Shown: one piece after another, positions 36,403-48,488 of the stretch | Numbering within the stretch: the first letter of the stretch is position 1 | Layout of the letters: each line of letters opens with the position of its first letter | Origin: Porpolomopsis calyptriformis | Taxonomy: Eukaryota > Basidiomycota > Agaricomycetes > Agaricales > Hygrophoraceae | Length of the DNA stretch: 64,000 nt | Direction: 5' to 3' | NCBI GenBank assembly: GCA_951640195.1 | Contig: OX621174.1 | Coordinates: 372,001-436,000 of the forward strand | Program-made: the position numbers and the translations under genes | Notes under the pieces: generated by a model | The model's input: the letters and a program-made list of their open reading frames with translations, nothing else | Told to the model about the DNA's origin: nothing | Databases searched by the model: none

Positions 36403-38629
36403 CTACTCGTCAAGTTCAAAGACACCACCGAGACCCTCCCAATCATCCACATCCATCGCCCCTCCACCGCCCTTGGTTCTCCCAGCCCTCCTCACAGCCT
36501 TCCTAGCCCTTTTCCTCTCACGCTTAAGCACCGTCCGACCCAATGGACCACGTCCGGCAATTTGCGCGTGCGGGCTTTCCTTTCCATGTTCACTCGACTC
36601 CTTCAATCGGCGACGGCGTTTCGACGGATGGGGTGTTATTATATATTCTGAGGCTGTCGCTTCTGAAGGTGAACGGGCGCGTTTGCGTGACCTTGTGGAG
36701 AGGTGAGCATCCTGATCTTCAGCTGCCATCACCCTAGCCACGCCCAAGAGGAAGAAAAAAAAAATAACGACGACTCAATACTCAAAGAAAGCACAAAAAA
36801 AAAAAAAAAGTCTGGACGCACACACCTATCCTCGTCCATTTCTTCCTCCGCATCCCACCACATATCCTCATCCTCCGCATCCCTGTCCACCATCACCTCA
36901 TCCTCTTCTATCTCACCCGAATTAATACCAGCAGAAGAACCGATGTCCGCACCGCCAAACAGCCCTTTGAGCTCAAACGGCTCCGAAAACGTGTCCAAAA
37001 TTGCCGCGTGACCCACTTTCTCCGCTCCGGGGGCTATCATAGTCTGGCCCGCACTCGTATTCTCCAAAGCGCTTGATGTAGCGTACATGGCTGGAACGGA
37101 GGACGAAGGGACGGTGGAAGGGATGGAAGATGGATGTACGGCGGGTGGGATAGAGAAGTAAGGTATTTTTTGATGATTCCAGTCTGTTATGACTTTCCGA
37201 GCAGAGGCGAGGATATCTGGTGTACCGCCCTATAATTGGAATGGTGCATTACATTATGAGCATGAGTGATCAGGGATAAAATCGTACCTTGAGCAGACGG
37301 CCAGCTTTAAGTGAGAACATCGTAAGGAACTCGAGTGTGGACGCAAATGATGGAAGGTTGTATATCTTTTGGATCATCAAAGCGTCTGTGCGTGCGAGGA
37401 TGTCCTCCACTGTAGACACAGGTTGATTAAAATGACTTCGGGCTTTAAAACATGAACAACTTACCAACAGCGATGGGATCCTCAATATCTTCTACCCGGA
37501 TAACATTGCGCAGAAGGACACTACCCCTGCTATTAATACCTTTGTCGTCTATATCCTCATCGAATATCACACCGGGAGAGTCGACTATCCGAATCCCACG
37601 TTCAAGTTGTACAGATTGGAGTTCCTTCGTATGACCTGGCTGTGCAGCAACAGCGCAGACCTATTCTATCCATCGTATAACTGACGCGACATGAAAGCAT
37701 GTTGTTAAAACGCACCTTTGATCGCTTCAATGAATTGATTAGACTGCTCTTTCCGACGTTCGGATATCCCACAACGCCAACCGTGATGCTTTGTGTGGTG
37801 GGCTTGTACGCTTTGATATGACGGAGGAGTAATGGGGCTATCTTGGAGGACAGGTTCGTACGCTGCTCGGATGTGTCAGACCGAAAGGGAAGGGTGGGCG
37901 TCGTATGTTTGAGGTAACGAATCCACGCCCTGACATTAGCACTAGGGACGAGATCTATGGGGATCGGCAGATAAGCTGTTTGGGGCCCGGGAACGGAGAG
38001 AAAAAGGACAAACCGATTTTATTCAACACGAAGAGGAGCTTCTTCCCTTCCATTTCCCGACGTCTGACCTCCTCCTCAACCAGACGACTGCGGCATCCCT
38101 CAGGATCCCGCGCGTCGAGTACGAGGATGACGACGTCGCTCTGATCGATGACTTTGTGCAAAGCGCGGATGTAATGTCCACGCGCTTGCTCCTTTGTCTG
38201 GATCGCAGGATGATCCGACGATGGGGTAGTAGTGCTAGAATGAGAAGCAGAGGCAGAGGATACAAGATTTGCGAGAGAAGAAAGGGTCGGCTCCGAGGCC
38301 ATGAATGTGTCTTGGTCCGTAGGATTTCGTAGTGGCAACTGAAAACGCTATTCCTTCTGTCTCATGTGGAGGGGGGAACAGAAAGGGACGAACGGGAGGT
38401 GCACGATGTTTCTCGTGTGCATCGACACGGACCTTGAGGTTTGGAAGACGAGGGATGCCGGGATCTTTTTTGAGCCCTGGGGCATGGTGTTGTGTTAAAA
38501 ATGCGAAGTAAAAGCAGATACGGACTGACTGGACTTAATGATGACGGCCGTCTTATTTTTTCCTGCAAACATTGTCAATGGATCTGAAGGTGAGGAGTAA
38601 ATCCATTCGGTCTTACTGTTCTTTGCCAT
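36403..38629 (-). CDS. NUG1: Nucleolar GTPase of the NUG1/nucleostemin (GNL3) family
   Basis: Circularly permuted GTPase for 60S ribosomal subunit assembly and export. Nine exons (38617-38629, 38530-38562, 38394-38476, 38014-38338, 37716-37954, 37465-37660, 37288-37409, 36826-37229, 36403-36733), 581 aa. Motifs are in permuted order: LDARDPEGCR (G5-like), NKIDLV (G4), GYPNVGKSS (G1) and DSPGV (G3). The N-terminus is basic (KSRLKKDPGIPRLPNL) and shorter than in yeast, lacking most of the coiled-coil basic domain. The C-terminus has an acidic stretch (SGEIEEDEVMVDRDAEDEDM) and a basic nuclear-signal-rich tail. ATG 38635 two codons upstream is equally possible. Confidence 0.9.
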
Positions 38630-38718
38630 CGTCATTCTCAAAAAATTCAAGTGACCTTTTACTTCTTTGGTCACAGTGACTGTGATGAAATCCCGTGATT
38701 TGTGACTCGTGACGCGTC

Positions 38719-39290
38719 GTGGATGCAAGGCATCTCGAGCATGGAGGCGACTTGGCGACGGTTCAGATAAAACGAGATAAAACCCATCCCGATGAATTGA
38801 TTTTGCGCGTTTCTGTTACAGGCACGGAGAATTTATATTTATGCGGCGGGGTCGGGCTCTCGATCTACTACCCTCTAGGGGTCTTATACGTGGTGAAGGA
38901 GTGTATTCTTCAAAGTTCAAGGTGCGTGTCTTCTACTTAAATTAACTTTCCTTAAATATTCGCCGTCGCAGTACAACTGCGACTTCGTGGGTTTCGCCGG
39001 CACACAGGACCTCGTGCTATCCAAGCACTTCTCATTTCGATTTGCCAATATATCTGGCTGCCAATTTGAACACCATTTCACTGAACTTACGTTTGGATCC
39101 ACGAGCAGTACATGAATATTGGAAATTCAATCCTCAATGGTAAGCACCAGTCCGTATAATGAAGTTTCATCCTTCCCAATGCGGTGATCTTCCCAAATGG
39201 ATTGCCCCCCCAGCACCCTCATAAACGATCTCATGTTGTTTCCATCCAGAATATTATCTACAGGTGATTCTCAGTTGACGTGAATGCCTA
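38719..39290 (+). CDS. Possible small gene, unknown
   Basis: A frame from 38719 to about 38921 (ending LYVVKECILQSS) can be spliced over a GT-AG intron of about 50 bp into 38972 onward, reading STTATSWVSPAHRTS and HFDLPIYLAANLNTISLNL, then RAVHEYWKFNPQ. A second intron (about 39140-39212) leads to a short end near 39280. The spliced middle reads like protein and contains no stop, but no domain is recognised and the start overlaps the NUG1 promoter. It could be a chance frame. Confidence 0.25.
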
Positions 39291-39845
39291 GTTCTACTAT
39301 CTCCTTTCCTTTCTGTCATCTGAATCCTGACCTGGGCGCACTCGCATTTCCCGAAAGCATCCGTGTGCTTCAACGGAGCTTTTTCCCCATCCACTCTATG
39401 CAACACATTGCCCGGTCTCCAATGTCCACCATCTCCTAGTCATACAGCCCTCATCCCGACCCTCCGACATCACCGACGGGCGCAGTTCGTTATGACAACA
39501 CCATTGCCACATGAGTAACATGTTGGCACGCGCTAGATCACTTGTGCGAGCTCCTAAAAGCTCTGTGCTTATAAGAAATCCATGCAATGATTAATTTATC
39601 AAACTCACCGTTGCCTGACCGCATGTTGTGATAACCAGCCCTGATATATTACTACATGACCAGTTCTCGCCGAGTTGTTCCATTTGAACAACGCGCTTCT
39701 TGCTCCAACGGCGCGGGCAATCGCGTTCTTTAAATAGTTCAAAGCTTCCAGAAACCAACTTGTGGAAGACGGAGAGCCTCACCTCGTGGAAACCACAATT
39801 CAGTTCCAATTCTTGTTCCAAAACATTGTATGATAATCTGTGTAC
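39291..39845. other. Intergenic stretch between the possible small gene and kinase 2
   Basis: No supported coding region, RNA gene or repeat. Short minus-strand frames here have no recognisable content. Confidence 0.4.
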
Positions 39846-41069
39846 CTAAGCACTGGAAGAAAGTTCTGAGGGTGGGTTCTGAGTCTCGCTCATGCAGTAA
39901 GCCGTGTTCAGCCATGCTTCGACAAGGCTCGCCGAAGGACGATTACCAGGGATCGGCTCCCAGCTCCTTTGCAAGATGTTCCAGACATCATCCGTCATCT
40001 CTGCAATGGCAGGCCTCGGTGGTCGAGTGCCACGTATAACGTCCAGTATGACTAGTGTATCGTATCGGCGATGAGCGAAAGGAATCATCCCAGTCAAGAC
40101 CTCGAGTATGGTCATGCCTAGAGAGTGAATATCACTGGCGGCAGTGTACAGAGACCGGTATCCATCATCGGAAATGTCGTCAGAGGGATCCAGAATCTCG
40201 GGTGGCATCCATCGGCAGGGACCACTTATGCCTGCAGCGGTAAAATCGCCGCCACGACTAACAATGAGGGACAGCCCACAGTCCATTACGAGCGGAGTGC
40301 CTTCTGATGATATGAGTATATTGGACTAAATAGAATATGCAAGGAAAAACGGTCATCTATCGACCCAATGAGACCCATGCAAAAAAAAACTCACTCCTCG
40401 AATGTCAGCGTGGACAAAGCCGCGGGAATGTAAATAGTTAATACCTGAAGCGACCTGGACCAGCTATGTAAAGTGTAGGTAAAAAAAAAAAATGGGACAC
40501 ATGACGTAAACCTGGAACTCACAAGAAAGAGCCGATTAGTGCCGGGATGGCTGTTGATATACCGCGTGATAGAGCCATGAGTGCACAACGGCAACACTAA
40601 CCCCGGGATCGGACTGAACTTTCGCGAGATGCCAAAGCACTGCATGATATTGGGATGATTCATGCCCTGCCATTCCCTGACGAGTTGGAGAAGTTGCTGG
40701 AGACGATACCATCTTGGCGATTGACAACTTGAGATCAAGTTGGCGCGCTCACCTCCTCGAATCTACGACGAATGTCTGGATCTGTCGTTATGCCTCTCAT
40801 CACTTTGATGGCTACCTGGATAAACGCCAATCTGAGAGATTAATTGGGAAGTTGTAAGGGAAATTTGCAAACTAGGCGGTTTGACTTGGTCATGATGCCT
40901 TTGTACACGTCGGAAACCTCTCCGATGGCAAAGTAATATGCTTCTAGCCTTTTCACGTCCTCAGAGATATCCTGTGAGAATTGTTCAACTCTGAAAATCA
41001 GGAAAATTCTACTTTTTCGTGAAAACTCACCTCAGGGACTGTAGTATTGTCAATTGTGTGTACCTCCAT
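39846..41069 (-). CDS. TKL-like protein kinase with HAD and DCG motifs
   Basis: Six exons (41031-41069, 40873-40971, 40753-40815, 40523-40696, 40395-40463, 39846-40325), 307 aa. It starts MEVHTIDNTTVPEDISEDV. The kinase domain shows an incomplete glycine loop (IGEVSDVYKG), VAIKVMRG, the HPNIMQCFG block, catalytic loop HADIRGSNIL, DCG in place of DFG, RWMPPEI, SDIHSLGMTILE and NRPSA. It is related to the kinase at 24892 in loop organisation (IGExSDVxxG, DIRGxN). 331 bp separate it from the next kinase on the same strand. Confidence 0.82.
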
Positions 41070-41400
41070 TGAAAATAGGGCTGTCAAAGTCACAGACCAA
41101 CTGGGTCTTTTATACAAAATCACCCATGAAGATGAATCACGTGATATGATTAGTCGTTTGGTTTTCAATGAGTGACAAGTAATATTATGTAAACATGAAC
41201 ACATATATATAACAGACGCCATTATTAATACAGAAAACAAACTATTGTGCGTTATTGAAACGCACGGGGGGCGCCATAGGCGTTTGAACCATGTCGGAAC
41301 ATCGCCCGGGTCATATCCGTCGATATAAAGACAGCCAGAGTTTCATATATGAAGGAAGCTTCCAGTAGATCGGGAACGAGAAGGCGACTGCGAGTACACA

Positions 41401-42641
41401 TTAGCGCCTGATGGCGCGCACCACGTTATCCGTGCTTGGTCTTGTCAGGGGGTCGTGTGCCCAGCATCGTTGTAGGAGCGGCCAGAGATAGACGGGTATA
41501 GCTTCCTTATACGGAGGCCTCCCTTTTTGGGCAACACGGAACACGACCTTAGTAGGGTGGGGTGGCTTAGCGCCTGTTTGAAATGGACTTTTACCGGTGA
41601 ATATCTAAGGAGGTGAATTAACGGAGGTATGTTGACGAGAGAGATGTGGTTAGGTACCCCATAGGCAACCATAGACCAAGCATACACATCTGACATCTGG
41701 GTGTAAGCCGGATCAAACGGGCTCTCATTCTCGAGATCATGGGGGTCTGGAAGGAGTTCTGGGGCCATGTATTCCGCGTTCCCAGCAGCAAGGCTGGAAC
41801 TGTGGGCTTCAGATCCCAGAATCCTTGAACGACCAAAGTCACATAGTTGGCCAATTACTTCGTTATCGACCATGACAACTATGACATTACTCTGCGAGAA
41901 AGGGTGTAACCAAGGGGTCGCCAAGAACACTCAAGGGCGACGTACCATATGCAAGTCACTGTGTATGAGGGGTGGTTTACACTTGTGCAAGTATTGTAAC
42001 CCGCAAATGATATCTCCAATCTATGAATATGCTTGGATCAAATTATTTCCGAGAGGACTGGCGTTGATAAATTACCAAATTTTCTCGATCGGCGTCAGGA
42101 TGATTTCTGAGGTAATTCGTCACAGTTCCGCAAGGACGGAAGGGGGAAACAAGAGAGATAACTTTGCGATCGGTCTCTGAGATAGTGTAACCAAGATAGG
42201 GGAGGATGTTGGGATGGTTTAGCTTGTCCCAGTGCCCAGACTCTTCCATAAGGCGCTGTTAAACAAGGATGTTAATAAAGCGTGATGTTAGCCAGAACAT
42301 CAGTAATTGTACCAATTTCATTCTCGCAGCATCGGGACTTTCCTCTTCGGTTTCGAACGCTCGAAAGATTTTGATTGCAACGAGGGTCTGCGAGAGCCGT
42401 GAGTGAAGGGATGAAAGGAAATACAAATGAAGCAACTAACAGTGCGAGATGTCTGCGGATTTCGCAACTCTCCCTTATACACATTTGTCGTTGCTCCGTA
42501 CCCTATTGTACCCTCTTGGATTCTCCGGATGTAGCGAGATAGATTCTAGATATGGCTGTTGAAAATGGAAGTAGAAGAAAAGAAAAGGAAGCCACAAACT
42601 CTTCCACACGGTACAGTATTGATAGGTGGGGCGCGACTCAT
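41401..42641 (-). CDS. TKL-like protein kinase with HSDLHMSN catalytic loop
   Basis: Seven exons (42600-42641, 42441-42545, 42313-42387, 42076-42255, 41946-42020, 41658-41891, 41401-41604), 304 aa. Motifs: IGYGATTNVYKG, VAIKIFR (catalytic Lys), NHPNILPYLGY, HSDLHMSN, a normal CDFGRSRI, EYMAPEL, SDVYAWSMVAYG and C-terminal CWAHDPLTRPS. It is more canonical than the other two kinases but is also a non-RD kinase. A cytoplasmic signalling role is likely; partners unknown. Confidence 0.82.
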
Positions 42642-42688
42642 GTTTGGAGCACCGAACTGCATTCTTGATGATGGTTTTGGGGGGAGAA

Positions 42689-43223
42689 ATGTCGGTGTCC
42701 TCGAGCTGGACCGACCAACCCTTTTAACGCTTATAGATCTGCTGACTTTGGCGAGGACGGGCGCAGTAAGACGGGGATCAAGTCTTGTCTAGCCCGATTG
42801 CTCCGGGAAGCGCTGGGTACTATCCTTGACGGTTCCGAAAGGAAGTTCGAACGTGTTAGCGGCCTTTATCTGCTGGGGATAAAGACAGAGACGCTTGTGG
42901 ACCCCCGTTCCGATTTTCCCTTTCGTCCACGAACCACTCAGTGGCGTTTTGACAGGAACAGCCCATCATGGCTGTTTATTCAATACAGCCGGAACAATCC
43001 CGAATTTATGTCTCATCCGGGCAAGTGGGGTCAGGTTCCATGGAACGATCCCAAAGAATCCCAGGCAGCTTTGATCGCAGCTCGCAAATTCGGAGAGCCA
43101 GTGGAGAGTGCTAACCCAATTCTAATCGTGAGAGATTGGATGACCTTGCTAAACCTTAGAGACACCAAAAGTAAAATGGCACAAAATCCAGAGAAAAAGG
43201 TTTACGCGGTGACCAAAGAGTAA
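42689..43223 (+). CDS. Hypothetical protein with a probable one-base frameshift
   Basis: A 141-codon frame (42798-43223) reads through DGSERKFERVSGLYLLG, PRTTQWRFDRNSPSWLF and KKVYAVTKE. The same frame is open further upstream (NAYRSADFGEDGRSKTG). An ATG at 42689 starts MSVSSSWTDQPF in another frame and meets a stop at 42725. Removing one T of the TTTT run at 42722-42725 would join them into about 178 aa. So this is a broken gene, a sequencing indel in a homopolymer, or a gene with another start. Family not recognised. Confidence 0.5.
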
Positions 43224-44851
43224 AGTCCTCCAAGAAGTACCGTTATCTCTGGCTCCCCATCCGGTCGCTGATCTCGGCATGTGACTACAAGGGCCACTGA
43301 GCATCACTCACTTCTGTGTGCGGGTTTTGGGTTTCTTTCTCATTTTGATTTTGATTTGTAGCAGTGCTTTCAGAACCTGAAACAGAACGGTCAGTCAGAA
43401 GTACGTCACTGTTGCAAACTCCGATTGGACGGCCGCGGCAACCACAGAATATGAATAAATGGCCGATTCCTTGGTTATTTTGGCACCGGTACGTTGGTGG
43501 AAGAGTTATTGTCAACTGCCGGGATCTCGTTCACGAGATCTACCAGCCCCGAAGCAATGTAGAGTGGGGACCACCCAACGAAATTTGCTGAAACATAGGA
43601 ACATGTAAGTTATCCACTTACAGATTCAGCCCAGAATATTTTAACGTAATCCCACAGCTTCTGGAGAGAGAGACCGAGATCGTGGGATAGGCCAGGGAAA
43701 GGGGGGGTCGACTCGGTAGACACAAATAAGATTTGGGCGCTATACGGTCGTATTAGAAATCGTTCTTACAATCTGCAGATGGGCATCCCCTTACATATCT
43801 TTCAGAATATCTAAGGGTGTGCACATCGTAAAGCGTCCTGTCCAAGCATCATTAAGTCAGTAGATTTATGTCTAATTCTCGTTGCGGACTGACACGATGT
43901 TCATGACCTGCTTGTCATGCTCTCTTGTGCAAGAAACCACGGGGAAAATAGACGCGTTCTAACGTCACGGCGCGATCAAATGCTGTGAACGCATAAGAAA
44001 ATTTCCGGACGGCATAGCTCGGGCCTCGCGATGTACTGTAGGTGGAGAAGGTGGGTATCCGTGGTGGGAACGTGCCGGGCCATTGTATCTAATAAATAGG
44101 GACCTACATCTCTTTTCCGGCGTCAAATGTGAAAGGTTGTGCCTTAAAAAGGTTAACTCTCTCCTAGTGCCAAGGTACTATCGATTGTGCGCGTTCCGAC
44201 GGATGACTGGTGTTCCTTTCTGCACGGAGCGAATGGGAACCACACTGCCTGTCGAAAGTGGGGCTCGGGGTCAGTAAATATATATCTAGGGGACATTGGC
44301 AAACCACGGGGGGAACATACGAGCACTCGATCAAGCAAAGAAGGATACCGCGTTTGTCAATGATCACCGGGCCGTGTGCACGGTAATGGCACGTCCAACG
44401 CGAAAAAAGAAAGAGAAACCCGAGGCTTGGGGTGTATGGGCAACCACGGACAAATGGTGCCGACGCAACTGGCTGGAAACGGTGGTCTGGACTGGCTCAA
44501 ACGCTGACATAAGTCGTTGAACACAATTTTTTTTTCATACTTGAAGGTGGAATAAAGGATGGATATGATTCTGGCAGAGAATCCAAGCGATCCGGGTACC
44601 CTGTATAGGCCTGGTTTCGTCGTGAATGAACGATGGTGTTGGGTGCAAGAAGGGATGTGGCTGGAAAGAGCGGATTCTGAATCCTAATTAGGCTTTGCTC
44701 CCTCCTCCCGCAAATCTTGTGCTCGGTGAGTCAACTTTGTATTTTTGAACTTTACTTTACTGATGGCTGATTTATTTCAACTTACCCGCGCACCCATTCA
44801 CCGTCGTTTGATGTATCAAACAATCATGTTGCAGTCGTCAACACCCTTTTC
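43224..44851. other. 1.6 kb without a recognisable gene
   Basis: Several short frames (for example 43285-43515 minus, 43364-43591 plus and 44296-44520 plus) show no domain and no convincing exon chain. The right end should contain the promoter and long 5' leader of the WOPR gene, as is usual for that family. Confidence 0.4.
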
Positions 44852-46335
44852 ATGGCCTCAAATCAGCAAGACAGCAACTCGCAATCTACCAACACTTGGA
44901 CGGAACCACCTTGGTCAGGTTGGATTGAGACAACCGGAGATGCTCTTCTCATTCTCGAAGCCGCTCGCCGGGGTCTTATCCCCAGAGTCACCCGTCGTTT
45001 AGTTGATTCAGAACGCAAGATGATCACCTCGGGCTCCGTTTTCGTCTTCGATGAGGATGAGAGTGGTATCAAGCGATGGACGGACGGATTTTTCTGGAGC
45101 CCTAGTCGTATCCTAGGGAATTTCCTACTCTATCGTGAAACAGACAAGAGGGGTGCTGGCCATCGGGGGGCACGTTCCGATCCGTCTCCTTCAGACATGA
45201 ACGAGTCACAGCACATCTCTGACGTTGGAAAGAGTGAGAGTCAAGCCCTTAGTCGTCCCAAAGGCGAGGGTACTCAAGCGGGAGCCGATAGGCATCGCGA
45301 GAGGACACTTGTTGGGAGTTTAACGAACAGTTACAAGTTCAAACCAGACGGGCTGATGAAAAAGGTTCGCATGATGATCATCTCGATCACATTCGATCTG
45401 ACACCTTTCTGTCGTCCTCTCAGACCTTTTCGTTGACGATTGGGGGTGTGTCTCAACACTTGATCTCGTACTATAAGATCGAGGATGTTGAAGGCGGACG
45501 GCTTCGTTCACCCTCATCTCTCCCTGAACTTGCGTCTCTTGACATCAGCCCGGATTATCTCGACAAGACTCATTTCAGAAATCCACCCAAAGTCGAGATT
45601 GGCATCGATGGTTTACCAAGATATCGTGGTGAGGCGGACGATATCGATACCTCTCCTTCTTTGCTTCCTGCGCCCCTGTCGTCAGGCCTTCCCCTCATCA
45701 CGGATGCTCCGGACGCATCCAGTCCCACCAAGCGTGGCAAGCGGTTCGATCCTTACGGGACCGCCCTCGTACCCAAGCGTCCCCGAAAGGGGAAAGCTGC
45801 CCAGCAGCCACACTCGTCTCCTGAGCAAATCAACCAGACTGCTGCTTCTTCAACCCAGCAGCCATCCGCTGGGTTCTCGGATCCCAATCTTTCGGTCGTA
45901 CCTCATCACCCTTACTCTCCCTATGGCACGTTGAGCTACTATCAGATGCCGGGATTCCCAGTACCACCACATCCGCACATGTACCCCGCAGGCCCCTACC
46001 CTGGTCCTCCTTCATCTACCACTGGAATGCCACCCATCCCATCCCAGCAAGGTTTACCCGCCCCGCCAGCACCACAACCGCCTTATCCGGGATATCCGCC
46101 AAATGGGATCGACCCTTCGCAAGCCGGGTCGCCTGGACAGCAGGCATATTATACTTATTATCCCCCTCCCCCAGGACACTATCCTGGGTACCCAGGCGTT
46201 GCTTGGCCACATTATGCGGGGTATCCACCCCAGCCACTCCATACTCAGCCAAATCCTGTCTCGGCAGCAAGCGCCGCGGAAGTTGAGAACAAGGATCCGA
46301 CCGAACAGGATTTGGAGGGTGAAAAACATGTTTGA
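44852..46335 (+). CDS. WOPR-domain transcription factor (Gti1/Pac2 family)
   Basis: Sequence-specific regulator of the Wor1/Ryp1/Sge1 family, which controls morphological switching and secretion programmes. Two exons (44852-45364, 45424-46335), 474 aa. WOPRa is visible as WSGWIETTGDALLILEAARR, SGSVFVFDEDESGIKRWTDG and WSPSRILGNFLLYRE. After a poorly conserved linker, WOPRb reads TFSLTIGGVSQHLISYYK, right at the exon junction. The C-terminal half is disordered and rich in Pro, Tyr and Gln (YYTYYPPPPGHYPGYPG), as expected for an activation or condensate-forming region. A basic KRPRKGK may be a nuclear signal. Confidence 0.93.
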
Positions 46336-46750
46336 TTTTAGGACTTATGTTTCCGCTCTTCTGGTTTGTTGTGTCATTCTGTATCTTGTACCGTGGTCTT
46401 CTTTCGCTTCTCTGGCTCGCCGTGTTCTTTTCGTATCATCATTATAAGTTAACATCATTGTTCCACTCGACGTACATCCCTATAATATAGGAATATCAGC
46501 ATTACATCACGTGTCACAGCCTTGCCTAAAAGCCTCAAAAGCTGTAGATTTGACACTGCATCCATGATCGGTGGGGTAAACATTTCCCCACCACTGATTT
46601 CGAAGCTGAACAACATTTTTTTTCCATCCAAAACGGTCATAGCAGATTGTATTTGAGCGCCCCAATCAAGTCTGCCGAACTGATGGACACATGCTTGTAC
46701 TTAACGAGCCATAATCCGACCCATTATATCTGCCATCTGATCTGACCAGC

Positions 46751-48051
46751 ATGTCAGCCTCATTGTATGCAAAGGAAAAACAGTTCGCGGTTGCAATTGT
46801 GCGCAGAGTCTGCGCCCTCACTTCATCTCTGTGCAATAACCTGGGAAAGAATGATGTTCTGACCAAGTGCGACCTGTCGCCTGTCACCAGTATGGACTTC
46901 GTCATCTCTTTCGTTTGACTCTTCTTTGAACTATGATTACAGTTGGCGACATTTCAGCCCAAGCCGTGATCAACACCATGCTGAGCAACGCGTTCCCCGA
47001 GGACGCGATCGTCGCCGAGGAGGATGCGACAGAGATGCGGCAAGAGTCCAGCAAGCCCCTCCGTGATCGCATCGTCCAGCTGGCCAACGAGACGTTGACA
47101 GCGGATCTCAGACCTGGCGATGACCCAGGTTGGGGTATCGGGCCTGGGAATGCCAGGACGACAGAAGAATTGTTGGATGCCATCGATCGAGGCAGCCATT
47201 CCGGTGGCCCCACCGGACGTAAGTTGTCTTCGAGTGTGATCCGAGGGGCAGCGTTGCTATTGTACTTTTTATTGAAGGTATCTGGACGGTTGATCCGATT
47301 GACGGAACGAAAGGGTTTCTACAAGGGGAACAGTACGCTGTATCTCTTGCGCTGATCGTGGACGCGCAGGTCCAAGTTGGTGTAATTGGATGTCCGAATC
47401 TTCCCGTTGATCTGTCGGACAAAGACAGCCCCCGAGGATGCATTTTCGCAGCCGCCAGGGGCCAAGGTGCTTTTCAGGTGCCGGTCTCGTTAACATTACC
47501 ATCGTGCTAATTAACTCATTCGTCGTCTCTTTCGGACAGTTATCTCTTTCCGGATTGAACCCAATTCCCATCTCAATCCCAACGTTCACGCCTTCTACAC
47601 TCAATTTTCTCGAGACCTTCACGGGTTTGCGCTGGTTCATCGGACATGTGTCTTCGACGCTGGGGATCACACGTGCTTCTCTGAAGGTGGGGAGCATGAC
47701 CAGGTATTGCTTGCTGGCAAGGGGAGACGGGGGCATATATCTCTATATGCCCGACATTACGGAGGAGGAAACGATTTGGGTAGGCGGTTTATCCAACCCA
47801 CCACCATGTCCTGTTGCACATGCTAAAACTTCTACTTATAGGACCATGCTTCTGGGGTTGTGTTGATCGAGGAAGCGGGTGGTGTGATAACAGATTCGAG
47901 GGGAGAGTGCTTCGACTTTGGGTTAGGTAGGACGCTGGGCAAGAATTTTGGAGTGGTGGCTGCTGGAAGGGAGGTTCATGCCAAAGTTTTAGAGATTTTA
48001 AAGCAGGCGCAGAAGTCAGGGGGTGGCGTTGAAGAGTCTGGCGAAGCGTAA
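46751..48051 (+). CDS. HAL2-type bisphosphate nucleotidase, copy 3
   Basis: Third paralog, 354 aa, exons 46751-46889, 46943-47218, 47278-47477, 47540-47779 and 47842-48051. All motif residues are present: GDISAQA, AEEDA, DPIDGTKGFLQG, and DHASG with a Gly-rich end. Intron positions match copies 1 and 2, showing gene duplication rather than retrotransposition. It lies about 14 kb from the other pair, with a kinase/protease/GTPase block between. Start MSASLYAKEKQF is supported by alignment with copy 2 (MPTPYAKEKQF). Confidence 0.93.
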
Positions 48052-48488
48052 TAATCTAAAGTGAGTCGTTTACTTCTGGCTTGTCAAGTTGGTGGTTTTC
48101 ACATCAGCATATGAACGCTTTATACCTATGGTCTCAGAGTGATCACTCGGATCGACGATTCTTGGTTCGAGCGAGGTAGCTAGAGCAGGGATTTGCAGTT
48201 AAACAGCCCGTAGGTAAAAGTCAAGACCCTCAGGCATCTCGCTATGGATAAGGTGGGGGCTCACTTGGTTGCACTGGCAAACGCGAATCATATCTGAGAG
48301 TGAGGACCCCGACAATTAAAGAGGGGTCACGTTGATCCGGCGAATGCGGTTCAACATTGGTTGCGATATTTTTGGGCCATCAAATTGTATATATCAACTC
48401 TGGGGTCCCACCAAATGCCAATAAATACCAGCCTGTCGTTCTTCGTTATTCTCTCCGTCCTTTCACCCAACCATCAAGCTTGAAAAAA

